Shown: piece by piece, positions 1-13,400 of the stretch | Layout of the letters: each line of letters opens with the position of its first letter | How positions within the stretch are numbered: position 1 is the stretch's first letter | Assembly: GCA_905250075.1 (NCBI GenBank) | Contig: CAJNOP010000126.1 | Coordinates: 290,519 to 354,518, forward strand | Reading direction: 5' to 3' | Source: Rotaria sp. Silwood1 | Taxonomy: Eukaryota > Rotifera > Eurotatoria > Philodinida > Philodinidae | DNA length: 64,000 nt | The notes under the pieces: generated by a model | Seen by the model: the letters and a program-made list of their open reading frames with translations, nothing else | The model's database searches: none | What the model was told of the DNA's origin: nothing | Program-made: the position numbers and the translations under genes

Positions 1-1600
1 GAGGAATATGAAAGCTAACAATAGTATTTAGAGCGTAGGAACCTACCACTATAGCCGGTTCATAGAATTTTGCGGACTATTTGATGCTCAAGATGACCGG
101 TGATACCCGTCTAGCAGCCATTACTGTAGATTTTCCGCTTTTACACCGGTAAAGTCGTTAATCTCCTAATTATGTTCATGGGCTATAGTGTTTCATATAC
201 GATCATACTCTCAAATTAAGAATATGGTTTTAATCTTGAAGACTAAGGCAAATATAAGAAGGTAAAATATTATAAACATACTGAGATGGTCGAGTTTGAC
301 CATTATTCAGACACTTGCATGCTTGCATCAATCACTGATGCTGATACATCGGAAACTAGCATAAATTTTTATAGTTCCACTAACCCTTTTATTAGTCAAA
401 TCAAGATACTCAAGTATGAAAAAATCCTTGATGTGTCACAGCGCCGTTTAGTAAACAGCACAGCTTCGCCTGTCGTCATCATTATTGTTGATGCAACAAT
501 GACGATAACCACAGGTATGACTATGGTTTCACTGTCTTAACCATGGCTAGGTTACTGGTGTAACTAAGAAAACTGTACCTCTGGTTCTTGGACCAATTGC
601 AACAACCATAAGTACAGTTATCAATTCTACGCCACCTCTTTATAACCTAGTAGTTTCTGAAGTACTAACGTTTCCTATACCTGCTGACGAAAGATGATCA
701 AAGTCGGAAAATCAGGAACTAAGGTAAAACTTCGAGAATGTTCAACTTGAGTTTTTACGCTTCTGGAAGGATTATTAAGAACATACTGATATTTAATATA
801 GAATGGCAAAAATAAATTGGTTTTCAGGGACCCAAATCTGATATCAATTTGTCGTAGTTCTGCACTTTAATTATTAATGAAAAAATTTCTTGCTGAATGT
901 TATAATTTTCCTAAGTACTAGAGTTGAGTGTCTCAAGTTACACTTCATTTCGTCAGTTTTTCAAGGACATAGTTATTTTCATAACGAGCATTCCCTTAAT
1001 CTAAGAACTTCACTTCAAAATATTCAACCTAACTTCGAATTTTAATTGTCCAGTCTGGGCTTACTCCGTCAACTTTTGTAAAATCATTGTTCTCTTAAAA
1101 TTGCTGTTTTTTCATGACAGCCGATTTGATCTGAAAACTAAGCCTAAGGTGATTGTAATTGAACCAGAAACTATAAGCGCGATCGTCGCAATGAGGCTAC
1201 CAATCGTATCTGCGATACTCATACTTTGACTACTAACGGTAGATACAGTTATCATACTTAGACCGGTGACTGTGGGTATGGTTATCGGTTGAACCCGATA
1301 AACGGTCTCTATCATTGTATTCTTAGTTATTATTAATATTGTCCATTTAGAAGTACGAAATCAATGGTGATGATCGGTTTCTACTATTACCGAAGCAAAA
1401 TCAAACGAAATACATCCATCAGTATTAGAACACAGGTCTCCGCTAGAAGTCTTTATAACCTGACTGATCTGAGTCTCTGCCTTGCTCTGAAATTCTGATG
1501 AGTATTTGTCAAAATTAATACGATAAGAGGTCACTTCTTATCAGAAAATTAAGTGCTTGAGTTTCTAAGATGTATCGCATAGGACAAACACAGAAATGCG
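1..1600. other. Non-coding stretch, origin unknown
   Basis: No gene can be supported here. Two short open frames (286-540 on the plus strand, 1112-1315 on the minus strand) are rich in Thr, Ser, Val and Ile and match no family I recognise. Another plus-strand frame around 545-690 is also Thr/Val-rich. Compared with the rest of the window this stretch has few A or T homopolymers and is slightly less AT-rich, so it may be a decayed repeat or old coding sequence of a low-complexity protein. That is inference only. Confidence 0.3.
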
Positions 1601-4232
1601 AAAAAGTGGCCGGTGCACCCCCAGGTGTCAAATATAAAATATTTTTACTTTAAAAAGTACTTTACCGGGCTTTCCCTACTATCAAAACTACTTCTTCGAA
1701 TCATTGTCGTGGGAAAGTACTATTAAGTAGTTTTTTGTGGTAATCAAAGTATGAAAAAGTACTATTTAAAGTAGGAAAAGTAATGTCAAGTACTTTGGAA
1801 GGTAAAAAGATAATTTTCTGATAATTTTGTATATTGAAAGTACTATTATGTACTGGAAATAGTGTCTAAAAGTACTCTCAATACTTTATTTTCAGAGTAA
1901 TTACTACAAAGTACTTCCAAAAGTGTGAGAAGTGAATTTCAATACTTTCTGTTACAAAAGAGTACTATTAAGTACATTCAAAAGTGGAAAAGTACTTTTG
2001 AAAGTGGCAAGTAGTAGCAAAAAGTAACTTTTCCCCCTTTATTGATATTGAAAGTACTTTAAAGTGGAAGTTTCCTACTTTTTTTCATGTCAAATAACAG
2101 CCACACCTAACATTACTGAGCACATAAGGCACTATTTCTGACCTCAAATGTTAGCCAACACCGATTTTAATCCATTACGTTATAGAAACTATTTTTAACT
2201 GCATTAAAAAGAATTTTAAAGTACTTTCTAATACTTTATAGCATAATAAAGGGTACTATTAAGTGCTTCAAATAGTATCTAACACTGTTTTCAATACTTG
2301 TTCTTAAAGAGAGTTCTATTAAATACTTCGAATAGTGTCGAAACGTACATACAATATTTTGTATGACGGGAAAGTAATATAAAGTACTTCAAGATCTATC
2401 CAAAATTACTTCGAACACTTTATGTCATAAAAAAGTACTATTAATTAATTGAACAAGTATCAAAAATTATTCAGAATTCTTAAGCAAACTGGAAAGTAAT
2501 ATTAATTATTTTCAAATAGTGTTGAAAAGTACATAAAATACTTTTTATGCAGCGATAGTAATATAAAGTACTTCTAACACTTTATGTTATACAGAATAAG
2601 TACAATTGAGGAATGAAAAGAAGTATCAGCAGGTACTTTCAACATGTTGATTGACAGGAAAGTTTTGTTAAACACTTCAGATTATCAAAAGATGCATTTA
2701 ACACTTTCTCCTAGACCAAGTAACGAGGCAATAAAGTCTTAGGATCTGAAGTCTGATTTTTTATGATTTTGTAACATCTGATAGAAACCGTACGAGTAAT
2801 TTTGATGTGTGCTAAATTAGATTAAGTCTCCATGTCAGATTCTTCCAAGATCATTTTAACTAATGACTCAAAAGAGTTGGCATAAATTCAAAAAAGTTAA
2901 TTTGCTTTCCTGTAAATTTTGTGTCAACGCCTATGGAGCATTAATGATGCGTACGATCTGGCAAGAATTGTACATCGAGCATTAAGGTAAATGTTGCAGA
3001 GACAAAAATTTCTCGTACAATATTCGTCTGGTACTGCAAGAGCATGCACAATCAATGATGCAAACTTACAGTCTAAAGGCTTGATTCGTGTTTTAAACAG
3101 GTGCTATTAAGCTCTTCAACAAGTATCCACAATTACTTTCAATACTGTATCTAATAAGAAAGTACTATGAATCACTTTGATTAATATTTACCAGTACTTC
3201 GAAAATTTGGGTTGTAGAAAAGTACTATAAAGTACCTCCAATAGTACTGTAAAGTATTTCCAATACTTAGCATGGCAGGAAAATACTGTTAAGTACTTTT
3301 CATGATATCGAAAAGTACTTTTTATACTTTATTTTCTATAAAATTAGTATTAAGTACATGAAATAGTGTCTCAAAGTACTTTCAATACTTTATTTTCAGA
3401 GTAATTACTACAAAGTACTTCCAAAAGTGTGAAAAGGGAATTTCAATACTTTTTGTTACAAAAAAGTACTGTTAAGTACATTCAAAAGTGGAAAAGTGTG
3501 GAAAAGTACTTTTGAAAGTAGCAAATAGTAGCAAAAAGTGACTTTTTTTCACTTTATTTTATATTGAAAGTACTTAAAATGAAAATTTCCTACTTTTTTT
3601 TTACATGGGTTAACCCGAGTGTCATAAGCATGTACTATGAAGTTCTTCAAAACGTATCAACAATTACTTTCAACACGTTATCAAATAAGAAAGTAGTTTG
3701 AGCTACTTCAATAAGTATTCAAAAGTACTTTAAAAAATTGCGTCATAAAGAAGTACTATTAATTACTGTAAATTATGTCGAAAAGTAGTTCCAACACTTT
3801 GTGTGACACAAAAGTATCATTAAGTACTTCATTTAATACGGAAAAGTACTTTGTATTCTTTATACAAACGGAAGTACTAATAAGTATTTTTAAAAGTATC
3901 AAAAGTTATTCTCAATACTTTTTGTCAGGACAAAGTACTGTTAAGTACTTTCAAAAGTGGAAAAATATATTAAAGTACATTTTAAAGTGTCAAAAGTTAC
4001 TTTAAATACTTTTTGTTAAAAAAAGTACTATTAAGTACTTTTAAAAGTAGAAAAGTATGTAAAAGTACTTTCAAAAGTGAAAAAGTATGGAAAAGTACTT
4101 TCGAAAGGTAGAAAAGTATGTAAAAGTACTTTCAAAGGTGGGAAATAGTTGTGAAAAGTGACTTTTTTTTACTTTATTAATATGCAAAGTACTTAAAAGT
4201 GAAAATTTTCTACTTTTTTTTTACATGGGATA
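1600..4232. repeat. Degenerate array of the palindrome AAGTACTT
   Basis: By eye I count about 38 AGTACT hexamers, most of them inside AAAGTACTT or AAGTACTATTAAGTACTT contexts; about one would be expected by chance. The loose repeat period is about 50-60 bp. There is a gap in the array at roughly 2600-3120. A longer module (AGTACT cluster, AAAAGTGACTTTTT, CACTTTATT, AAAGTACTTAAAA, TCCTACTTTTTTTT, CATG) occurs three times, ending near 2090, 3606 and 4230. The segments 1860-2090 and 3362-3606 align over about 230 bases. The 5' edge near 1633-1660 partly resembles the reverse complement of the module end, which may mean inverted ends. Short open frames inside it are translations of the repeat. 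Confidence 0.85.
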
Positions 4233-4480
4233 TTCATCTGTTTAATATGGACATTAATCAAATTATATATTGACAAAACTTTTTAACGATAAAAGAATTT
4301 CATATTTTATCGCTTTGACTTCTCACAAGAAAAAAAAACTCAACATAATTAAATAACGAAATTCTATTCAATTCATTTGCTGAATTTATATTTTAGTTTT
4401 AAATAAAAATAAAGCGCGTCGATTGAGTATGTAATATTTATAATCAATTTATTTGTTGCAGAAAAAATATTTAAAAATTG
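4233..4480 (+). promoter_or_regulatory. Upstream region of the adenylyl cyclase gene
   Basis: AT-rich sequence between the palindrome array and the cyclase start. A pyrimidine-rich stretch ending in TTGCAG at 4456-4461 looks like a splice acceptor just before the start codon, so a 5' UTR intron or an upstream exon is possible. No TATA element stands out. Confidence 0.3.
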
Positions 4481-7400
4481 ATGATGACGAAACATAATAA
4501 TGAAAGTAGAATATCAATAGATGGTCAATTTATATGTCGTTCATCCAATCAATCTTGTTCATTTATTTATCAATTACCTGATGTTATTTTACAACGTAAA
4601 CGTGATCGAAAAATGCCATATGCAGAAACATTTAATGGTATCATACTTTTTGCTGATGTATCAGGTTTTACAGAAATGTGTCAAAAATATAGTAGTGATG
4701 TTCAACGTGGAGTTAATCAATTAGCTAATGCACTTAATGGTTATATGGCACCAATTGTTGAAGCTATATTAAGAGAAAAAGGAGATGTTTATAAATTTGC
4801 TGGTGATGCTGTACTTGGTAATAAATATTCTATAAAATTTCTATTAAAAGAAGTTTTTTGAATTAGGTTTATGGCCATTTGAAAATAATTCTATTGAACA
4901 TAAACGTGAACAAGCAAAAAGAGTGATATCTTGTGCTTTATATATGAAAAAATCATTGTGTGATTATATGACACCAATTGGAACTGTTTTAAATATTAAA
5001 AGTGCGATTGCAATGGGTTCTTATTCAATTATATTTCTTCGTGTAAGTTTTAGTTTAACTTTTTCTTGTTATTAAATTTTTTTGCAAGATTTGTATCCAG
5101 GGAACTACTTCAACTTGTTCAAAACTTCTTGATGAATATGGATTAAAAACACAATCATCAATAAAAAATACAAATCCTTATTCTGAAACTACAAAAAAAA
5201 TAAATTCTGGAAAACATCAATCGACAAATTATATAACTAAAACAGGATTAACTGAAGAAATGATCGAACATTGTCGAACTAATCTTGTTAATTATTATGT
5301 TTGTTATGGTAGTGCTGTGGTTAGTGCTAGAAATGCTGAACGTAATATTATTTTCATTGACTTAATTATTATAAGTATTTATTTGTTTATTTAGATGAAT
5401 GTAAGTCACAAGATATTATTGTGGATATGGCTACATGGTTACTTCTTGATTCAGATTCAGTAAGAAAAAACAAAATTTCATTATTTGTTGAATTTCACTA
5501 CAATCATTGACGTTCTGATGCATGAATTTTCCTCAGGACCATGGTGTATCATCCTATTTTCCAATGTCTCCTGTCGACGCCACTTTTATCAATGACGGTC
5601 ATAACAATAGTCTTGACCCCTTATTTTGCTATGCAATAAATCTGATAGAGAACTTCATTGGCTTTTCAATCGTAGAATGATAATCCGAAATACGTTGGTT
5701 TTATATTTTTAACCCGTACTATAAATCTATTTTCCTAAAATAGTCTGATTTTGTAAATCAGAATGTATTTGATAATTACATGTATTTTGAATTGCAAAAA
5801 TAACAATCGATTGCAGGAATATATTCATGAAAAATTTACTGCTGAACATGATGATGAAGATATTGAAATTCTATCACGTTCTTCAAATCATCAAAGTGAA
5901 ATGATCGGTCAAGGTCCATCAAATACAATTACAACAACCATTAGTAAACGTCTTACACCACCCAATAAAAATCGTGAAATTGTTCAGATACGAAAAATAG
6001 TTTCTCATTGTAAGAATATTTCAACAAAGAAAAACTAATCTCTAACAAACAATTAAATTTTAAAGATATTCGACTTCATGGTCGTCGAAATGATATTCCA
6101 AAAGATAATGATTTATCTGATAGTTATTCAATTATGTCAGCAGATTCCATTGAACCAAACGATAGTAATGAAATGTTAAAAAAACCTAAAATATTCAATC
6201 AATATAGCCCTAAACGAATTTTTTTTAATATAAAGAATACACCAAAAACATCATTATTAGATGTAGGTGATACAGATATAAAAGATTTTTTGTCCGCTTC
6301 ACCAACGCCAAGTAGAAAACACAGACATTCAGTAAGACCAAAACATAGAAATTGAATATTGTTGTTTTGTATTTCATTATACTCGAATAATATAGATTAG
6401 AAGAGTTGATTTAACTGAAAAAGAATCAATGAAGCTTCGTCCAAGTGCTTTTTTAAATTTTGAAGAATATGATACATTCGATTTAAGTACATTTATTATA
6501 AAGCCTGTACGGAATCAAGAATCTCTTGATCAATTATCTGAACTTCGTCTAATTAATATTTGTTTTATTAATATTATTTTAACTGATTATAAAATTAAAC
6601 ACTTACCATTTAAATTACAAACTGTTATTGATTGTTGTGCTGAACAAATTTCAATTACAAATGGTTTATTAACGAAAATTTTCATGTTTGATAAAGGTCT
6701 TAGTCTTTTATGTGCTTTTGGAATGCCTGGATATAAACATCCAGATGGTTCGTTTTTTATTTAAAAAAAAGGCCATTAGTCAAGCAAAAAAAAACACATA
6801 TATATTTGATTTATAGATGCTGAACGAGCGTTAAAATTTGGTTTTCTTATAACTCAAAGATTGGGTAATACCTGAATGGAATAATAATATGAAAGAAGAA
6901 AAATTTTATCATTTAGAAAAATTAAATTTTGTGGCACGAGTTAGTACTGGAGTTTCTACTGGACAAACATTTTGTGTATGTACTTAAATGATCTTTGAAA
7001 TGTATAGAACACATCTTGAATTAGAAAAAAAGACTGATAGGGAATCAAGTGATCTATCAATTTTTTTCCATTTAAATATTTCAATCTTTTAAAGAGAGAT
7101 TGCCTATTGTAAAAATATTCCTGTCTAATAAAAGTTTGTCTTTGATTTAAATTTGTTTTTGTTTTATTCGAACATAGATAATAATCTGATAAATGTAAAA
7201 CTATTTGTTGGGACTTGATCAACTTAATGGTTATTTAGATCACTATAAAATGAGATTTCAAAGAGAAGGACGTCTTCTAGTCATTAAACAGATGGATTAA
7301 ACAGAACTCTTTAAAAAAATAATCTTTGAAATGTCAAGTATTTCGAATTGATGACAGTAAAAAGTGTTTAGAATTAAAATTCCTTTCTTTAATATATACT

Positions 7401-10400
7401 ATACAAATGGAAACATGCAGGATCAAAGTTTTTAGTATCGACTCCGATTGAAAGAAAAACTAGAAATTTTAAATAAAGTCTTTAGTTCTGGTCCTCGTCA
7501 CTGGAACTGGAACTAAGACCAAGTCTAAAACTGATTGTGTGCATCTCTATATACGACTAATATGTTTGAAGATACAAATAAAATCTCCTTAAAAAAAAAT
7601 GTCACATTATAAAACTTCTAACATTCATTGTAGAAAAACTTTAAAAAAACATAAATTATTTTAGGGTGTGCTAGGACATCCACTTCGATGTGAATATACA
7701 GTCATTGGTAGAAAAGTTAATATGGTTAGTTTGACTATGTTATATTTTATTTGATATAATAATGAATTGATTTAGGCTGCTCGTTTAATGGTTAATTATC
7801 CTGGTATAGTTTCATGTGATGATGAAACTTATCATAAAGCTCATCTTGAAGAACGTTATTTTGAACTGTTACCTACCGTACCATTAAAAGGTCTTACTGT
7901 TTCTACAAGTATGCGCCGATATAAAGGACAAGATGATGGTATTTTATTTATTTATTTTTCTTTGATAATCTTTCTTTATTTTTATTTTAATTATTATTCT
8001 AGATCAAAATAATACAAGTGTATTTGTATTTCCAATAATAAATCGTGAAGATGAATGGAATATAATATTGGAATATATTGAAGAAGTTATTAAACATTCT
8101 TGCACAACAATACATTGTATATTTTTAACTGGTTCAACAGGTGTTGGTCGTTCACGACTACTTGCACATATTAATGAAGAATTAATGTATGATATACAAA
8201 ATATACGTCGAGTTTCATATAATGCTAGTTTTGAACATGTACAATTATTTGGTTATACACTTAAACAATTATTTAAAACATTATTATATACAGAATTACA
8301 AGAATCTGATACACTTGTAAAAGTATTAAAATCACTTTTGCCAAGTTAGTGTTAACCTTTTTTTTTTTTTTTTATTAGAAATAACAGTTTAAATTTGATT
8401 GATGATATTGTAGATCATGAAAAATATTTATATTTATTACGACCATTTTTTGATAAACTTAGTGTTGATAGTGATAAATTAACAGGAATTTTAAAAAGAA
8501 AAATGCTTGAAGAAATTATTCGTGAACTTATTATTAATGCAACAGATCCAACTTATGAAATATTTAATTATCAACCACAACCAACAGTTTTTATTATTGA
8601 TGATGCTCAATATATTGATAAAGAATCTTGGCAATATCTTAATCTTCTTGGTTTTAAATCGTTTCCTTTTTTTTTCATTCCTTTCTAAAGAAAATAAAAA
8701 CATTCTCAATAGGTTCAGCACCAACTTCTCTTCTTGTAATGGCAATGAGAGATCCAACATTAAGTGATGATGAACTTCATACACGTATGGTTACACTTCG
8801 AGATTCACCAACAACAAAACATATTCAACTTATGGGTTTCGATTGATATTATTTAAAAAAAATAGATTAATAAGTTTTTCTTTTGTTTTTTAACTTCATA
8901 GGTCTTGATAATCGTTATTTATCTACACTTGCATGTCAAGCTATGTTTGTACAACGTATTCCAAAAGATCTTGAAATATTAATTACACGAAAATCAGACA
9001 AGTATGTATTCATTGTTTATTATTATTAATTTTTTTAAAACTTTTTCAATATAAAAGAGGTCATCCACAAAATGTTATTCAATTATTATCAGATTTATTA
9101 TCAAATCAAATAATAAGAATTGAAACAATTAATAATGATGATGATTTAAATGATGGATATATTGAAGGTATACAAAAATATTTATGGAAACGTGTTGTAA
9201 AACATGATCCAGCAACAGGAAATCTTAAAATTTTATTTGAATATGTTGAACCGCAAATATGTCGAATATGTGATCCAGATAGAAATAAATTTTGGACATA
9301 CACAACTGTTATTGAAAATATAAACGCTCATGTTAAAATTGATAAATTACGAGATATTGAAAAACGTATTGCAAAAATAAGTTCATTATTTACAAAAAAT
9401 ATTTCAAAAAGGTATTTTATTTAGTTTTATTACTGGATTTTTTTTAGAGGGAAACAAAAGAAAAAATATTCTCTCGTTTTTAATACTTAGAATTATTGTT
9501 CATGCAATAACAAATTATGATATTCACACAAATGAAATGTTAAATATACATCAACACCATTTAAATAATAATAAAAATCATATAGTTGGATTCAATGCTG
9601 ACCTATTGAAAGTAAAGAATAATTAGATAAAAATTGTTAAAATTTTTCCGGAAGTAAAGATTTAATATTGAAGGAAGGAAGGATAGAAGAATACCCCTGT
9701 CTCTCAGCTACCTTACAGTATAGAGTACTGTCGACATACCTTTGTAGTAACATGAGTCGATTTTTTTTCAGATAAATTCATATCAATAAATCCCTTCCCT
9801 AAAATTCTTTTTGTTTTTTACTTAAAGATTAACAGTGCGTTTTCTCAATTATATCGTGCACAAATATTCGAATGTGCTTGGCTTGATTTTGAAGCAAGAA
9901 AAAATTCTAATATTGCCAGACTATTACAAGAAAAAAAGTACAAATTTTCCAAAAAAAAACTTTGCTTTGTTTTTTTTTATTCATCACTCATTTCAAAGTA
10001 TGACACCTATATGTTGTTGTCCAGAAAATACAACAAAACAAATAGAAAATTGTCGTATGTATACTTTTAAAGATCCAACATTAAAAGAAGCAACACTTGC
10101 AACAATAATTGATCAATTTCAACATGATTATTCATCAAAAATGGCTTTATTTATTGAATCAAAAAAACATTTATGTAAATCATGCGGTGGTGATTCAGAT
10201 TCATTAATTTTTTTAACACCTGTACAAAGTATGAAATTAGGTATGTCTGTATTAGATACATTTCATGAAAGAAAATTAAAACAATTAAATCAACGTTTAC
10301 AATATATGATTTTAAATCATTTTTCAATGCAACAAACCCATAGTACATTAAATGATGAAGATATACAAACTGATGATGATCAATTATCTTTAATTGAATT

Positions 10401-13400
10401 AAGAAAAAATTCTTTATTTAATAATGATAATAGAAAAGAAAATAATTTAATTCAAAATTTTTATCAAAACTTTTATCAACAAGAATTTAATGAAAAAAGA
10501 AAATATTTTCAACAACTACGTAATAAAATAAAACATGTTGATCATCTTACAAAAAATACTAAACCATCATCGTCATTTAGTCCAATGGGTAATTGAATGA
10601 TTTATTAAAATTTTTATTGAATTCGAAATAGAACGTTTCTGCAAAAAACCTTATGAAACTTGCCATGCAAATCTTATGATTTCAGCCTATTCTGCTAAGG
10701 AATGTTCTAAAGTTCTTGAAATAACTCATGCAAACTTCAGTTGTTTATTTTTTATTGAGATTGTTTTCTTCAAGTTCTCAATCGGTGTGATGCCATTAGG
10801 ATTTGACTAAGATTTTCGAAACAGTTCTTCTTCACTTGCAGTACAGAATTTCAGCTTCAAATTGTTGTGCCAATATTTGATAAAACTCATTCTACATCTG
10901 TTTGACTAAAAGAATATTATTATTAGCTCCGAAAGAGGTGAAAATGAATAGCATTTGCACAAGAATTTCAATACGCTGCTCAAGTCTTCTTACAAAACCT
11001 TTGTAGCTCTGCTACTCATGGAATAATATTAATCTTTCAGTTCAAGTAATATATTATTGTTACAATAATTTTTACCATGCACATCGTTTTTAAATCAATT
11101 GTCAACTAAATTTCCTTATTGTGTTTTTCTTTTTCATTTAAATAAATAGCTATCGGAGGGCGTAAAGATACAATAGAAGGTGAAACATATGCAAAGATTC
11201 CTTTTCATTTACACGAAAAGAGTCTTAGTCATGCTGATAGTCCAATAAGACCAATCTATCAAACGCAATCAAGTACTGAAACAACACAAAGTGTGTCAAT
11301 GAATGATAAAAGAAATAATTTACCAAAAGAATTTCAGAAAATATCTTCGAAAAATAATCATTATTATGAATCAAATATAGATATTAATAAACAAATAAAA
11401 AATCGATTTAGATTATTTACAAGACGCTTATTTAAATTTCGACGAAAAAAGTCTTTAAATCGTATTAAACTTTGTCAACAATTACAAAATTTTTATCAAA
11501 ATAATAATCATGTAACCATTGAACAAGTTTCTAAAATTACTATTGAACAAATTCTCAACTGTCAATGGATGCAAGCATTTGAAAATAAAAAATCTGAGAA
11601 AAATATTTCATTAATAATACCTAACATTGAAGAATCTACTTGTTCTTCATTGAGTATAATAGATGAAAATAAAAAGCGAATATCAAATCATTTAATCACT
11701 ATTTATGGATTGGATCCAACAATAGAAGATTTAAAGTAAACATATTATGAGAATTTTTTAAAATGATATATCAATTATTCAGATGTGAACTAAAACTAAA
11801 TTCATCTCATATTGTTCATGATGTCAATAAAATTGCTTTGCAAGGTTATACAAATCATTATTCCTCAAATCAAACTAAATATATTCATATAAAAAATTCA
11901 TCTTCTAATTATGATTTATTCCCAAAACATTTTTCTCATTCAGGTAAAAAAAAATGCTATTTCATTGAATAAAAATTTCTTATAGAAACAATAGAAATTC
12001 CTTTAATGAATAATGCAATTGATGATCATTATTTAATAAATCAAAGAAAAGAAACTATTGATGAAAAAGTACATCTATCTAATAAACAATCTCGATCACC
12101 TAATGATGTCAATCGAAATAGTTTACGACATTCACCTAATGGAAAAAATAAACGATTGTTTACAAAAGATATTATGTCTGGTGAGTTTTTGCTAGTAAAA
12201 AGCGTTTCACAGTTATGAAAAAAAAACAATGCTTTACTTCATTTATTTAAACATGAAAATGTTCAGAATCGATTTTTGATGAGACATAACAACACTTTAA
12301 TATTTCTAAACAAACAGTGTACTAATAAAGCAAGGAATTCAGCAACATCATAAACTTATCTTTTGAGCGAAAAAACGATCATAGACTGAACTTCACTTTC
12401 ACTCAAAAATCAATTATATATGGTAGGGTAAAAATTAATGCCAAATTGATTAGGCATACATCAATCCAAAAATGTTGAAATAAAAATTATTTTAATGATT
12501 ATTTATTCGAACTATTTTATTTCTGATGAATTTCGTTTTCGTTTTATTTCTAAAATATGATCAGAAGCTGAACATCTTATAAAAAATTTACATTTATCGC
12601 GTCACACCGATGGATCTATAACATCTCATGATCATGAAAGTAATGAAAAATCTTCAAAAAAATTGTTCATTAGTGAAGAAATCTTATCTATCAATGAACG
12701 TTTATACATGAATTTTACTGAAACATGTCCATTATTTTTATTAAAAGAAGGCATTGATCATCGTTTTGAATTTCTTGATTTTGCTCCTGATTTAAACATA
12801 AGACAACGATTTCATCCAATACATCATGATGAATTTATTTTAAATAATACTGAAACACAAATTGAAACAATCAATAATACAAATATAATAAATACACAAT
12901 TATTTTCAAATAAGACTCCACAAAAAATTCATCAAACAACTGAAATTGAGTAAAAAATAAAATCATTTAAAAGAAAAAATAAATATCTATTCTTATTTAA
13001 GATATAATCAACGTAATTGTCGTTGTAATTATTTACTTGTGGAAATCTATCGTTTATTAATTAAATTATGGGAACAATCATCAAATATTGAAAAAGTTCT
13101 TTATTATTCATTAGAATTAGCACGTGTTGAATTAACACGAACAAATTATTATGAATCAAAAATAATTTTACAAAATATTCTTGAACGATTAGAAAAAGAA
13201 CGGCATTATTTAAATTTACCATCTTTTTTTGAACCACAAATTTATGATTTATTATCAGGTTTGTTTTTTTTCTTCTTCTTTTGATAAAATTCTCTCTTTT
13301 TTTTTGTTTTTTTTTAGAATCTGTTTATCGAATGCGTAAAAATGATGAAGCTTTTTTATATGTTGTTTATGGTTTAAAAATTTTAAATGTTCAATTAATT

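Noticed and set aside
3775..4005. 76-codon open frame inside the palindrome array
   Set aside because: It is a translation of the AAGTACTT repeat (TSFN, YFVF, SIFKSIK-type strings) and has no independent support.
1600..4232. CRISPR array interpretation of the repeated motif
   Set aside because: Spacing is irregular, the repeat is 8 bp and the genome is eukaryotic with introns.
8491..8784. Minus-strand 97-codon open frame over the cyclase ATPase exon
   Set aside because: Shadow of the real plus-strand exon, which carries Walker B; low-complexity Lys/Phe/Leu composition.
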